Assembly: GCA_030762935.1 (NCBI GenBank)
Contig: CM060891.1
Coordinates: forward strand, 3,546,001-3,610,000
DNA from: Hymenopus coronatus
Lineage: Eukaryota > Arthropoda > Insecta > Mantodea > Hymenopodidae
Length of the DNA stretch: 64,000 bases
Direction of reading: 5' to 3'
Shown here: piece by piece, positions 34,262-45,775 of the stretch
How the letters are laid out: every line of letters begins with the position of its first letter
How positions within the stretch are numbered: the first letter of the stretch is position 1
Program-made: the position numbers and the translations under genes
The notes under the pieces: generated by a model
The model's database searches: none
Told to the model about the DNA's origin: nothing
What the model saw: only the letters and a program-made list of their open reading frames with translations

Positions 34262-35575
34262 TTCGAAACTCTCACATGAAGGCAATATGAGCGAGGTGTC
34301 TAATGTTGCCAACAGCTAAATTAAAACTCTCACATAGGGTAAATATGAGCAAGGTGTCTGTGTTGCTAACAGCTAAATTAGAACTCTCAATGAGTGAAAT
34401 ATGAGCAAGGTGTCTTATGTTGCCAACAGCTAAATTAGAACTCTCACATGAAGGAAATATGAGCAAGGTGTCTATGTTGCCAACAGCTAAATTAAAACTC
34501 TCAATGAGGGAAATATGAGCAAGGTGTCTATGTTGCCAACAGCTAAATTAGAACTCTCAATGAGTGAAATATGAGCAAGGTGTCTATGTTGCCAACAGCT
34601 AAATTAGAACTCTCACATGAAGGAAATATGAGCAAGGTGTCTATGTTGCCAACAGCTAAATTAAAACTCTCAATGAGGGAAATATGAGCAAGGTGTCTAT
34701 GTTGCCAACAGCTAAATGAGAACTCTCAATGAGTGAAATATGAGCAAGGTGTCTATGTTGCCAACAGCTAAATTAGAACTCTCACATGAAGGAAATATGA
34801 GCAATGTGTCTATGTTGCCAACAGCTAAATTAAAACTCTCAATGAGGGAAATATGAGCAAGGTGTCTATGTTGCCAACAGCTAAATGAGAACTCTCAATG
34901 AGTGAAATATGAGCAAGGTGTCTATGTTGCCAACAGCTAAATTAAAACTCTCAATGAGTGAAATATGAGTGAGGTGTCTGTGTTGCCAACAGCTAAATTA
35001 AAACTCTCACATGAAGGAAATAAGAGCAAGGTGTCTATGTTGCCAACAGCTAAATTAGAACTCTCACATGAAGGAAATATGAGCAAGGTGTCAATGTCGC
35101 CAACAGCTAAATTAAAACTCTCACATGAAGGAAATATGAGCAAGGTGTTTATGTTGCCAACAGCTAAATTAGAACTCTCACATGAAGGAAATATGAGCAA
35201 GGTGTCAATGTTGCCAACAGCTAAATTAAAACTCTCACATGAAGGAAATATGAGCAAGGTGTCTATGTTGCCAACAGCTAAATTAGAACTCTCACATGAG
35301 AGAAATATGAGCAAGGTGTCAATGTTGCCAACAGCTAAATTAGAACTCTCACATGAGAGAAATTTGAGCAAGGTGTCAATGTTGCCAACAGCTAAAATAA
35401 AACTCAATGAGGGAAATATGAGCAAGGTGTCAATGTTGCCAACAGCTAAATTAGAACTCTCACATGAGAGAAATTTGAGCAAGGTGTCAATGTTGCCAAC
35501 AGCTAAATTAGAACTCTCACATGAGAGAAATTTGAGCAAGGTGTCTATGTTGCCAACAGCTAAATTAATACTTTC
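34262..35575. repeat. 56/57-bp minisatellite, about 23 units
   Basis: The unit contains 'gagcaaggtgtctatgttgc' and 'caacagctaaattagaactc'. Units with 'ctcaatgag' are 56 bp and those with 'ctcacatgaagg' 57 bp. The first half shows a 169-bp three-unit period; the second half is mainly 57-bp units, which opens a 213-codon frame (+) at 34965-35606 and a 200-codon frame (-). Confidence 0.95.
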
Positions 35576-35881
35576 TGATAAAAAAAAAAAAAATTTCCAG
35601 GACTAATATTTACAATGTTTTTGATGTTTCATGAAGTGAGTGTACCAAAGTGTTCTAAAAAACTACTACACAGGATTATTTTCAACAATAATTTTAAACT
35701 ATTTACAATTAGCATAACTCGTTGAAAGATATACCAAAATGAGTGGGAAATTTGAAATATTCATATACAATTAAAACATGAAAATGGGAAAAAACTTCTG
35801 AAAATGCCATTTTGACTCCCCTTTAGCCTGTTTTATAGAAACATGGAAGACTTGATGTGTAATGAATTTGAACTGTTACAG

Positions 35882-36069
35882 AGGAATGCAAGATGAAACC
35901 CAAGCCTCTATATCCAGGACAAACGGTGTTCTTCGCAGTGCAGCCTCGCTTCATGAATGTTGACATTCGAGTGATAGTTGATGTGACTCAGGGGGCCCTG
36001 GACCTGTTCCTTAGTCCCTTTGATGACACATTTGTTGTCAACGTCAACGCCTCTACAGGAGCCCACATG
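35882..36069 (+). CDS. MEGF8: MEGF8 exon K: membrane-proximal beta-rich domain
   Basis: The acceptor is gaactgttacag at 35881 and the donor gtgagt at 36070. Two bases plus 62 codons. The peptide includes PGQTVFFAVQPRFMNVDIRV and FDDTFVVNVNASTGAHM, closely matching vertebrate MEGF8. A 56/57-bp minisatellite ends about 300 bp upstream in the preceding intron. Confidence 0.95.
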
Positions 36070-36230
36070 GTGAGTGCAAACCTTTTATCACCTCTCTTAA
36101 TATTTTGGAGCTGTAAATGTAGGAACTGAGGCATTTTTATGGTTTTGTGAGCAGAGTCAAAGTGTAACAGATTGTCATCAGTGCCTAAACAACGTGAAAA
36201 TTGCCTAGACATGCATTTTATTAAGGAAAT

Positions 36231-37072
36231 ACAATATTTATCCAAATACAAGACAACCTCGAATGCAAGACGACCCTCATTTTTCAGAACTTAATTTTGG
36301 AATTTAGGACATGTTTAAAAGAAATAGGTATTATAAAAAGAAGAATTTTTAAATGAAATTTAAAGGTTTGGCATATATTTTGAACAAACTAATGGACGAT
36401 TAATTAATTCATTATTAATTCCTTTATTTATTTATTGTACCTAATTTGAATTTGCACAGAAGTTCACATTTTGAGTGGTTGCCGGAGAGGGGAGTATGTG
36501 TAACTGTAACAACAATGGATATGATGTTGTATTTACACGACATACTTAATATAACTCATAATTGTTTTTACCTAATTCCAATATACTCAGAAATGGGAGA
36601 AACAGAGAGAGGAGAACAAAATTTACATATCTATATGTGATGATAAAACATGATGGTGATTGGGTAGCTTAACAATTATTTATGGATGCTTTTTTCTATT
36701 AAGACAGCATATATCAGAAAACGTTTGAATTTGCACATAAATTCACACTGCAGCATATATGCAGCCCAAGGAGGGGAAATGCACAACTAACCTCTCAGTT
36801 TCTGCTAGACCATTGGCTCCCAATACAACATTGGAAAGAAGTCCTGTAATTCTATTGTAGTCTCGGAGAGAAATGTTTGTTTTAATGAGAATGCTCAACA
36901 GCTCATTTTTGGCATGTATGTCTTTACCATTTGCCACTGCCGTACCCACGAAATTTGAAACTTACTTTTTCCCGTAGGGTATTCGGAAACATTTATTATG
37001 AATGCAAGACAATTCCCCGTTCTGAACAACAATATTTTGGAAAAAAACTGTCTTGTATTTGGATAATATAGT
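36231..37072. mobile_element. 0.85-kb TIR element, copy 1
   Basis: Inverted ends: 'atttatccaaatacaagaca' (36235) and 'tgtcttgtatttggataata' (37049). No transposase; same family as 40987-41860. Confidence 0.8.
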
Positions 37073-37075
37073 ATA

Positions 37076-37275
37076 TTATACATTGGTTATAAAATGAGTC
37101 AAATTTACGAGAAAGGAGAGGAGTCCACAGAAAATACCAACAACAGGCTGGCCAGTCGAAATCTGTTGATGATGTAGGCAACATATGCCTGCGAAACATG
37201 TCCAGGTAATTTATCACTTAGTGAAGCAATTCAAGTGTAAATTTGACTCATTTTATAACCAATGTATAATTATGC
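37076..37275. mobile_element. PLE-type terminal repeat with short inverted ends
   Basis: Ends 'ttatacattggttataaaat' and 'attttataaccaatgtataa' are exact inverses. The inside carries 'gcctgcgaaacatgtccag', shared with 47770. Confidence 0.8.
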
Positions 37276-37289
37276 TTCACTGTGTACCA

Positions 37290-38798
37290 CTTCCAGTATT
37301 TTGATTCTTTTAATCATAGTATTTAATATTTGGCACAGCAAATTCAACAGAGATCAGTGTTCTCTTAGTGATGAATTTCTTTGGGCAACATTGGACATTG
37401 GTATGAGTAAAATTCAAAACATTTTACATTAACACTTAGACTTGAGAGAATTTTGTTGTTGATGGATTCCACATAAATTACTCCTGATCAAAAACAACAA
37501 GCCATTCATTGGTATAGAAAAACTCCTTGAAAATATCAAGACCACACTTGCCGTAGTAATGTTTGTTGTAGCGTCGTTGTGACAGTATGACGTTATCAGG
37601 TGAGTCTACTTGGAGTTGGTCGAGGGTTAATGCTCGTGAAATTCTCTACATTAAGAGTGTACATACCTGGCAGATTCCCTTTGTTGCACTGGCTAGGCTC
37701 GTTCTAGTAGACCAGGAGTTGTCTCTTGCTTAGGTGGGAAAAAATGACAAAGGTACGATTTGTACGATTCAAATAACAGAGAAATTTCACTTAATTCACT
37801 GTAGACTTCCTTTATTGGTAAATTGTTGTTCGTTTGAGCCACTAACCCTACAAGCGACACCTGACATGACCAATTGCGAACTTGATGAAGTAGTTTTATT
37901 TAAGTGCTAATTCCACTTTTACGGAGTTGTTATATCTTTACACTTGTCACCGTAATCTTGAGTTTCTTGGTCCGCAGAACATTTACGGTAATAATTGCCC
38001 GTCTGATTAACTTTTAAAACACCGTTTTCCGACAATGTATGCCACGCGATTTCTTAGTCACCTTTCTTATACATGTTATGAGCCTGATTTCTTGTACGCA
38101 CATCATTTATATAGTAAAAGGTCCGAGTATTGCCCTCCTTTTTGATTGGCTGGAAAAGGGCGCGTATAGTGGCGTTGTCAAGGGGATTTTTCTTTATTTT
38201 ACCCCCACGTGACCTTGTTCTACAATGAGAAATTCTCTTTTTCCAGATTAAAAGGGGGTAAACCTTTCTTCCTCTAAAGGGTCATTGCTTGTGTCCCTAA
38301 TGCACTAAAATTTGTGTTATTTTTAACAAAGTACGTAGCCTTGAAGGATACAAAGGGAGTTTCTGCACGCCACGATACTGCATTCTACTGAGCATAATTT
38401 CTTATGTTAAATATTACAAACTAAGATTTAACTAATAATATATGCGTCATGCTAAAATACTGTCGCACACTTCAAATTTAGTTTGAAATATCATTCAATT
38501 GATATCTGGTAATCAATCTTGAATTTATTGCTGATTCTGAAAAAAGTCTTTCAAATAGAAACCTATAAAGCTTCGATGAATCCACAGCAGAGGTAGGAAG
38601 ATGGTTCCTAGCTTTTTTTCTGAAACTGACCATGTTGGTATTCTAGCATTAGAAGATAGCATACGATTGGTACAAAAATGTCTCTTTATCTCAAAATTTT
38701 AAAAAGTTTAACTAGAGAAGACCATTTGAATGGAGTACATCAGATAAGGTGTTTTATAGGCCATAGCAATGAGAAAGAATGTTTTGTGTTGTGAGCAG
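37290..38798. other. Intron sequence, largely single-copy in appearance
   Basis: No family from elsewhere in the window recurs here, except an R1 end fragment near 38705-38755 ('catttgaatggagtacatca'). Confidence 0.4.
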
Positions 38799-39680
38799 GT
38801 GGAGATGGACCCCAAGCTGCACTGGCTGGATGACGAGCACGTTGATGACAGCATGGACCCTCTTGCTCGCTACACGACGGTGCAGATGAGTGCCTCGGGC
38901 AATGACGTCAATGGCTCTCTCTCAGTGTCTGAGCTTATCATGTACAAAGTGATGGAGCGTGAGGCTCAGGGGCTGACCACCTTCGTTACTGTCATGCGAC
39001 GCAACACATTCCTGGTTGTGCGCAACCTTCGCGATCGCCTCGTGCTGACTCTGCCCCAAGACAAGCACGAGCTGGGCTCCACGCGCTTCTACATCGCACT
39101 CACAGCCGTGCAGCCCGACGGCGTGATTCCAGGAGACGGACAGTCGCCACGACCCAGCTATGGCATGATCTTCTTCCGTCAGGATCAGTTGCATATCGAT
39201 CTCTTTGTGTTCTTTTCTGTTTTCTTCTCGTGTTTCTTTCTCTTCCTAGCAGCTTGCGTGGTGGCTTGGAAAGCCAAACAGGCAGCTGATGTTAGGCGTG
39301 CCAGGAGACGCCATGTGGTGGAGATGCTGCACATGGCTAAGCGGCCGTTTGCTACCGTCACTGTACTGCTTGACCCAGACATCGACACGCCATCCTGTAA
39401 CGCCAGCGTCACAGCTGGTGGTTCATCGCAGTCACCTCACAGGAAGAAGCAGCGTAAACAGCACCAGACCAGTACAGTAGGTGGCGACATTCGTCCTATA
39501 GCAGTAGAGCCAACAGATGATGGCGTAGCAGCAGTTGGTACAGTATTTGTCAGGCTTCCCGGAGGTAGAGACGCTCCAGTGAGATTAGCGTTGGCATCAT
39601 CGCTCATACTGCTGGCTAGAGTGTACCCACTTAACGGTCGCGCCTTCCTCCGGCGCAGGAGTAGTCATGCTCCATCATAG
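38799..39680 (+). CDS. MEGF8: MEGF8 last exon: juxtamembrane region, transmembrane helix, cytoplasmic tail
   Basis: The acceptor is gttgtgagcag at 38798; the stop TAG is at 39678-39680. 293 codons. Ectodomain residues end with MIFFRQDQLHID; a hydrophobic helix rich in Phe (LFVFFSVFFSCFFLFLAACV) spans about 39200-39265. It is followed by the basic stop-transfer stretch WKAKQ. The tail has the block HMAKRPFATVTV, related to the MASRPFA motif that recruits MGRN1 in vertebrate attractin/MEGF8, and a second conserved block AVEPTDDGVAAVGTVFVRLP. The tail end (FLRRRSSHAPS) is unlike the vertebrate terminus. GC content is far above the surrounding introns. Confidence 0.96.
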   Translation: MEMDPKLHWLDDEHVDDSMDPLARYTTVQMSASGNDVNGSLSVSELIMYKVMEREAQGLTTFVTVMRRNTFLVVRNLRDRLVLTLPQDKHELGSTRFYIALTAVQPDGVIPGDGQSPRPSYGMIFFRQDQLHIDLFVFFSVFFSCFFLFLAACVVAWKAKQAADVRRARRRHVVEMLHMAKRPFATVTVLLDPDIDTPSCNASVTAGGSSQSPHRKKQRKQHQTSTVGGDIRPIAVEPTDDGVAAVGTVFVRLPGGRDAPVRLALASSLILLARVYPLNGRAFLRRRSSHAPS

Positions 39681-39794
39681 TGTCAATGAACGTACTTCAT
39701 ATTACAGTTCTATCTGGTCACAGCACACTTTTACATTATCTGGTTTCTTTTATTTGTGTTACATTCATATTATCCTCTGTACCTACTTACCTAG
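39681..39794 (+). other. MEGF8 3' UTR start
   Basis: Sequence after the stop codon up to the first R1 repeat copy. No convincing polyadenylation signal lies in this short stretch, so the true 3' end, and whether the UTR runs into the repeats, cannot be decided. Confidence 0.5.
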
Positions 39795-40110
39795 AGTAAG
39801 AGGAGGAGTATTGAATTCTACCCAAAATTTGATAACAGCATTTCACCAGGTACTCCCCATGAACCCAAAAAAAAGCATTTTAATAAACAGCAAATGCAGC
39901 ATCTTCTTCCAAGCAATGACACAAGTTTTTCAAGAAAATCCCCAATTCCAAACTCTCCTTTACATGGAAATGCTTTGATATTTTTATTTTTTCAAAAAGG
40001 CTTTTACAATATTAATTAAAACATCGTGATTTAAGATATTTTCATGGAAAATAAAATGTATACGTTGAATATCCTCTGAAGTCCTCTTCATTCTGAATCA
40101 CTGCGCTGTA
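39795..40110 (+). repeat. R1 repeat, forward, diverged
   Basis: 'gtattgaattctacccaaaa' onward; interrupted at about 40115 by SINE-B-like DNA. Confidence 0.75.
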
Positions 40111-40264
40111 AATTTAAGAGATAGAGAAAAAACGGTGCTATGCAAGCCCATTTTCTCGGGTGCTCGGCTCCCTAGCTATTTGTTAGGTTTTGGAAGAAGA
40201 GTTAGATGGCCGCATTGAGACATGAAGGGACTTGTGTTCGCAGCAAATTAGGTAATATTCACCA

Positions 40265-40365
40265 TAATGACTGAGGACAGGTTCTCAATTCGTGCCGTTG
40301 GCTTCCCGACAGACTTCTGACCTCTATACATCTGCTTGTAAGTCCTACATTAGGGGAAGGTAAAC
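40265..40365 (+). repeat. SINE-B tail fragment
   Basis: 'cgtgccgttggcttcccgac' and 'tgcttgtaagtcctac', as in the 28.9-29.5 kb array. Confidence 0.75.
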
Positions 40366-40374
40366 TGATTACTA

Positions 40375-40655
40375 AAAAAAAATTTTTTTTGTCTGTCTCT
40401 TACGGTTTACCAGTTACGTAAATTCATCCAGAATGAAGATAATTTAAGAGGCTATTCCCAGAAAATTCAAGGTATATATTTTATTTTAATGTAAATATAT
40501 TAAATATATGGTATTTTTAATCAAAAAGCAGTTATGAGAAATTCAAAACTAATGAAAACTTTTGGATGTAAAAGGTAGTTTGGTGGTGGAGAATTTTCTT
40601 ACAAACCTTCATATCACATACACTTGGAAGACTCAATTGAAATACTAAGTTTTCT
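40375..40655 (-). repeat. R1 repeat, reverse, partial
   Basis: 'gtctgtctcttacggtttac' to 'acacttggaagactcaa'. Confidence 0.72.
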
Positions 40656-40986
40656 TTATTAATAACAGAAGTACTATTAACTGAACTGCAAAGTTATTTT
40701 ATTTCTCATATTTTTAAAATATTAACTAACAGATGTTCACACTTAAAATTTCGCTCGCATCAAGTTGTAAGCATAAAAGAAGCATTACATTTAAACAGAG
40801 TAACAAATCCGCAGTAGCATATAAGACAATCACAGCATTGGAAATTAAACATATTGTGAGAAATGACAAGACCCATTTCTACTAAACTCGCTTTATTTGC
40901 CTCTAAAACACACAATGTAATACAATACTAAACTTGTAACATTCTTGGCACCAGGAGCGTAATGTCAATGGATGTTTGTGATGTAT

Positions 40987-41860
40987 TACTGTGTTTATCC
41001 GAATACAAGACTATTTTTTTCCAAAATATTAATGTTCAGTATTGGGGATCGTCTTGTATTCGCAATATGCTTTCACAATACAAGTGGGGAAAATTAAGTT
41101 TCAAACTTCACGGGTAAGGCAGAGGCGCAGCCCGGGGCTTTCTGTCAAGATCGCAATGTTTGAGGCAGTTTTGTGTGTATCATTTCACTCCAAAAATTAA
41201 TTGTTATGGGCATTCTCTTTGGAGAAAAGATTACTTAAAGGCTTCCTTTCACATCTATAATGTTGTATTGGAAGCCAACGGTCAAGCATACCGGTATTTT
41301 CTGGCTTTACCTCTGCCTCTCTGGACTGCCTGCAATGTGAATATACAGTAAATTCAAATTCAATAAAACATTTTGTTAGGTATGTTGTCTTAATAGAAAA
41401 TAACATTGTTAATGGTTGCTGCCGTCATCACGTTCTAGTATTGCACTCATTGTGCACTCTTTGTCTCTCCTGCTCTAAACATGAATTTACGCGCAAATTT
41501 GAATTGGGTAAAACATTTACGATATACATTAAGTATGCTGTTTTAATTAAAAATTGCATCTGTAATTATCGTTACAGCTAAGCTGCAGCCGTCACCACCG
41601 AACAGACATCGTGGTACATTTCCATTCTTCCTTCTTGTGAAATTCTGCTTAAATTCAAATTTTAAGTACAGTAAACTTAATCAGCTTAAGTGTCCATTTG
41701 TTTGTTCAAAATCAATATATGGCAAACCTTTGCATTTCATTTAAAAGTTCCTGTTTTTATATACCTAAGACTTTTAAAATGTCTTATGTAGATGATATGC
41801 TAAATTCCAAAATTAAGTTGTGAAAACTGGGGGTTGTCTTGTATTTTGATAAACACAGTA
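40987..41860. mobile_element. 0.85-kb TIR element, copy 2
   Basis: Inverted ends: 'tactgtgtttatccgaatac' and (reverse complement of right) 'tactgtgtttatcaaaatac'. 874 bp, non-coding. Confidence 0.85.
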
Positions 41861-42517
41861 ACTTGTTCTGCTCTGTGCTTCCTCTAGGTAACAGAAAATA
41901 CCAAGCTACTCTAAGAACAGTTGATAGAGAATGATATGAATGTAACACATCAGATTCTTGTAACTGAATTAGGACTCACAGAAAGATGCAACTGGACCTC
42001 ACATTGTTTTGTTTCTGGAAATTACTTAACGGCACTGGAGCAATACTCAGACAGTGAGCTTCTAAACCTCGCTAGGAAATTATGTTGGTGCTCCTGACCA
42101 TTTAGAACACAGCAAGCATAAAACTTTTATGATATTTTTAAGAGAGATTGGCATCATGGTTGTGAAAATATAAGATCTGTATATAGTATGTTGACTGTAT
42201 TTTGTAGTAGAATATTTAAATTTATGTTTTTAGTTGTAATGTTTACATTTTCGCTAACTACATGGCACACGACAGATGGCAGGCTGTGAGTGTTAGTTCT
42301 GTCTGACGTCATTCCAAAGTGTATGGCCCTAGAGACTATGTTCCATGTATTCTTTTACAGAGTAATAAGCCTTTTCTATGAGAGACTTTTTTACTGTGCT
42401 AAGAAACACGATTTAATCTTTTATTTGTCTATATTTGTTCCGTAATTTATTATAAATATTTTATACCAGAGTAGAAAGGGCTTTTTTCATATAGTGTGAG
42501 TCTATGGGCGAGTAATT
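41861..42517. other. Sequence without recognised feature
   Basis: AT-rich; nothing assignable. Confidence 0.4.
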
Positions 42518-42808
42518 TCAAATAATTTTGTGTTCTGTTTTCAGCTTATATTTAATATAGTATTTATCAAAGTTTTTTAAGTGTGTTTGACTAATTCGTA
42601 AATGTATTGTGACCGTCTCAAAAACTTTGTTCCAAAAATGACAAGATTTAGAGTCCGGAACATCATCCAGAAAGACCCTCACAGCTGACTGATGTTTTGT
42701 CTCAGGGTTAAACTGGTAAATTTGATTTTCATCACCAGTAACAATGTCAGAAACCTGCCTCATCGAATCTGGCCAACGTTTCTTCAGATCAGTTAAATTG
42801 TGGGGCAA
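42518..42808 (-). pseudogene. Mariner transposase fragment (central domain)
   Basis: The 96-residue - strand frame contains QVSDIVTGDENQIYQFNPET, which matches the mariner block around the second catalytic Asp (IVTGDExWIYxYDPET). Trp is replaced and only this central part remains; no terminal repeats were found nearby. Confidence 0.82.
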
Positions 42809-42849
42809 TTCACTAAGTAAAACAATTTAATTTTTGTTCCCTTTGTCAG

Positions 42850-43440
42850 GAGTAAACAAAGAGAGAGAACAAAAAGTATGTCTTCCTGTTTGTTTGAGAA
42901 ACGTTTAAGTAGCTTAAAACAGAAACCAAAAACTCAGATATCTCGAAAACGGTTATTTCTGCAACAACAAAAATATGTATATGACATAAATTGTGTCTTT
43001 TAATGAGATCTACATTTTTTTGTCTTCTCTTACTGTTGACCAGTTATAGAAAAGTCATCCAGAATGAAGAAATCTTCACAGGTTATTTCCAAGAAATTCA
43101 AGATAAACATTTTGTTTGCCGTGAAAATATATTAAACATAACAGCATTTTAATCAAAATCATTAGATCCGTTTTTGAGAAAATCAAAATTTTTGAAAAAT
43201 CTACCATGTTAGGGGTATGTGGGGTGCCAGATTTTCTGAAAATCTTGACTTTTCATTTTTGAATTATGCTGCCCACAGACACACACATGGACATTTCTAA
43301 AAGTGCTGTTTTTGGATTGAGGGGGTCTCAACACATGTATTTTCAGTGAAATCTTGATATTGAATTTTCGGGTGGAATACAATACCTTCTCTCTCTTCTA
43401 TGTACATTGTACTTTTGAGTTAGAGAAAAAAATAAATGAA
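42850..43440 (-). repeat. R1 repeat, reverse
   Basis: 'ctgtttgtttgagaaacgtt' to 'gagttagagaaaaaaataa'. Confidence 0.8.
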
Positions 43441-44050
43441 GTGGTGTCACAAATATTTTGTGTAATTTTGCAATTCATGAAATATGTTTTATAAAATTAA
43501 ATAAAATATATATCGGGTGGAAGGGAAGTTATTACATTAATTTAAATCGCTGATAGATCTTGGTAATTGGAACACATATTGTACTCTATGTTTTTGTCTC
43601 TGACCATTTCCTACAGAGATATTTTAATTTTGTTGAAAACAAGAGAAGACAAGCTGGCAACACTGTAGGTTGTATGGGTGTCACTTGGACTAGGTCAGTA
43701 CGTAAACAAACAGCAGTGTAGGCCAATCAGAATGCCAGTTGCACTTGTTATACCACTCCCTGCGTTGTGTTTGCAAGTAACCAATGTGTTTACATCCAGG
43801 AGCTGGATTGGATCCCTGACCAACCTCAACATAACGTAGCTGAGTTACTTCTTGCCTGAAAAATCTGCTTAGAATATTTCTTTAATTCTTTTAAGTGATT
43901 AATTATTTCGAAATGCTGTGTGATGTCACATAATTCCTACTGAAACTAATATTAGAAATACATTACTCTATGCATCTTACAAATAACAAACTATTATGTT
44001 CGTACATTCTTGTGGAATTACGCATCCACTTTGGAACAAAAACTATTTAT
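43441..44050. other. Sequence without recognised feature
   Basis: A less AT-rich stretch at 43650-43860; no open frame of note. Confidence 0.4.
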
Positions 44051-44054
44051 TTCA

Positions 44055-44240
44055 AAATCTTCTCGGGCTTCTAGCCAGGTAAAAACTTGGCTTGACACCA
44101 ACGTTTCGAAGAAGTGCATCTTCCTCGTCTTCAGGGTGAACTGATGGTTTGAGCTTGCGGAGACTGGTATTTATAAGAGCTGGGATGAAGCTAACATCTG
44201 ATTGGTTCGCGTGATATTATGGCCTGGTGACTGAGACATG
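44055..44240 (-). repeat. PLE-type tail, reverse
   Basis: 'cttctagccaggtaaaaact' and 'gacaccaacgtttcgaagaa', the layout of arthropod PLE 3' ends (ACGTTTCG near a C-terminal codon block). Confidence 0.6.
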
Positions 44241-45240
44241 GGCACGGACTTCGTAGAAAACTATTTATAGCAGTTATTCGGCTAATGTTTTGTGTTTGAG
44301 CAAGAGAGATTTTGAATTAATACGTCGCCAGGAAACCTTCAGTTCTTATTTTAAAAACTATTTACTTTTTGAAATTGGTAGATCAAAGAACAAAGTGCCA
44401 TTAGACGTTTTTGTTTGTAATGCTTCTATGAAGTACCTATTAGAAGGAATGTAACAAGTTCCCCTCCACTCAGTATATGTAATATGCTGACATTTTGGCT
44501 CCTTTTTTGTTCTTAGAGTCAATATCTGATAAACATTGGAATGTATGTTGGACTGTTTTGTTTTGTAAGAACAATTTCCGAATTACACTTTGTGGAAAGG
44601 ATTACTATTATTTAAGATATAACAGACCTCATTATAATAACTATGCACTTGGAATATCCATATTTGTCAAGCCATTATTGTAGACTTATTTGCTTTCTAG
44701 AAAAACGATCCAAAATAATTATAAATTAATACAAAAATGCTATATCATTAGTACAAAGTGCCATGTATTTAGCGAAATACAGGACAAGAGATGTGTGCTG
44801 AATAAATGCAGTTGTATAAAAGCTTTTTAATCTTTTTTTATACACACATAAGCAGTGAATGTTGTTTAAAATTGGGTTTGTGTTTTTCTCCGAAGATGAA
44901 CCTGAGAATGGTTCTGACAATGAAATGAATTCGTCCTCATTTGTGAATATGAATGTAGGTCCAACACGGACCGTCCAATGAAAGGAATTTTACTTAATTA
45001 TTTTTTAATAACTTGTAAATGGCTTACGCTGTAAGTCGTGTTTGTAGCAATGACTGGGAAACCTGTGATGGTTTCTGTTTTAAGTTTTATGTATATATTG
45101 TACACAAAATGTTCACTGTAAGTTGAGTAGATGCAACAGAAATTTGTGAGCCAGGAAAAAAAGAGAAAATAGAATATATTGTTATGTTTATGCTTTGTAC
45201 TTCATACCCCATCCTTCTCACTCTCACTAACATGTCCCGT
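44241..45240. other. Intergenic sequence without recognised feature
   Basis: Small AT-rich frames only; no motif seen. Confidence 0.4.
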
Positions 45241-45495
45241 GATGTGTAACATTCACATCACTTTCTCTACCTGTTCTGCAACTAACTGTTCTTACTAAAG
45301 CTTATTCTTCTATCTACTTGATGCTAATCCAGATAAACACTAACAGAAATTGTCTTATTACTTGCTTCCTTGTAAGTAGAACGGAATACACTAGGATAAA
45401 GTGATAGTCAAATGTTTTAAAAGCTGGTTGCTATGTGATGCATGCTTGACCAAGAAAAACAAACATGAATAATGATTTTCTATTTGAGAAATGTA
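45241..45495 (-). repeat. R1 repeat, reverse, 3' part
   Basis: 'taacattcacatcactttct' to 'tatttgagaaatgtataaa'. Confidence 0.78.
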
Positions 45496-45584
45496 TAAAT
45501 ATCATATCATTGAAACCAATAAGTAGGAATGTCACAGAAATGATGACAAAAATACAAAAACCACTTGGAATATTCCGGTATGTA

Positions 45585-45775
45585 TATGGTGGGCTTTGTA
45601 ACAGTGATGTGTTCTATCAATTGAAATTAATTAGTGAGTTGATTTTGTAACACTACATCACTTACTTTTATTATTGGAAAACATGTTTCAGAAGTTATGT
45701 GCTTCCAGTCAACTGCTTGCTGTTATGGTTGTCATTGTCCCTAGTGGTGATTTGATGAACCTCTGCATCAGTAAG
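45585..45775 (-). repeat. PLE terminal repeat and tail
   Basis: 'gtgggctttgtaacagtgat' and 'gaaaacatgtttcagaagtt' mirror the ends of the 21-22 kb PLE. A SINE-A starts at its edge. Confidence 0.75.

Larger units (their letters stand above)
4200..39680 (+). other. MEGF8: MEGF8 orthologue, 3' part of gene (12 exons, partial at 5' end)
   Basis: This is a spliced gene for a large single-pass membrane protein. Seen in sequence: twelve exons with GT-AG junctions whose phases (2,0,1,0,2,1,0,0,2,1,0 after successive exons) join without a break into 1,061 codons plus stop. Order of modules: last kelch blade, PSI/cysteine-rich modules, EGF, laminin-EGF, membrane-proximal beta-rich region, transmembrane helix, cytoplasmic tail. 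From family knowledge, this order and stretches such as QPRFMNVDIR and FFRQDQLHIDLFVFF match the C-terminal third of vertebrate MEGF8, and distinguish it from attractin. In vertebrates MEGF8 works with MGRN1 and MOSMO to ubiquitinate Smoothened and damp Hedgehog signalling. The N-terminal CUB/EGF/kelch exons should lie upstream of the window. Introns range from about 1.3 to 5.8 kb and are full of repeats. The promoter is not in the window. Confidence 0.93.

Noticed and set aside
34937..35606. 200-213 codon frames on both strands as genes
   Set aside because: They follow the 57-bp minisatellite exactly and vanish where 56-bp units occur.
38769..38798. ATG at 38769 as a start codon for a separate 303-residue protein
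   Set aside because: The region before 38799 is intron ending in gagcag; the phase and homology show this is the last exon of MEGF8.
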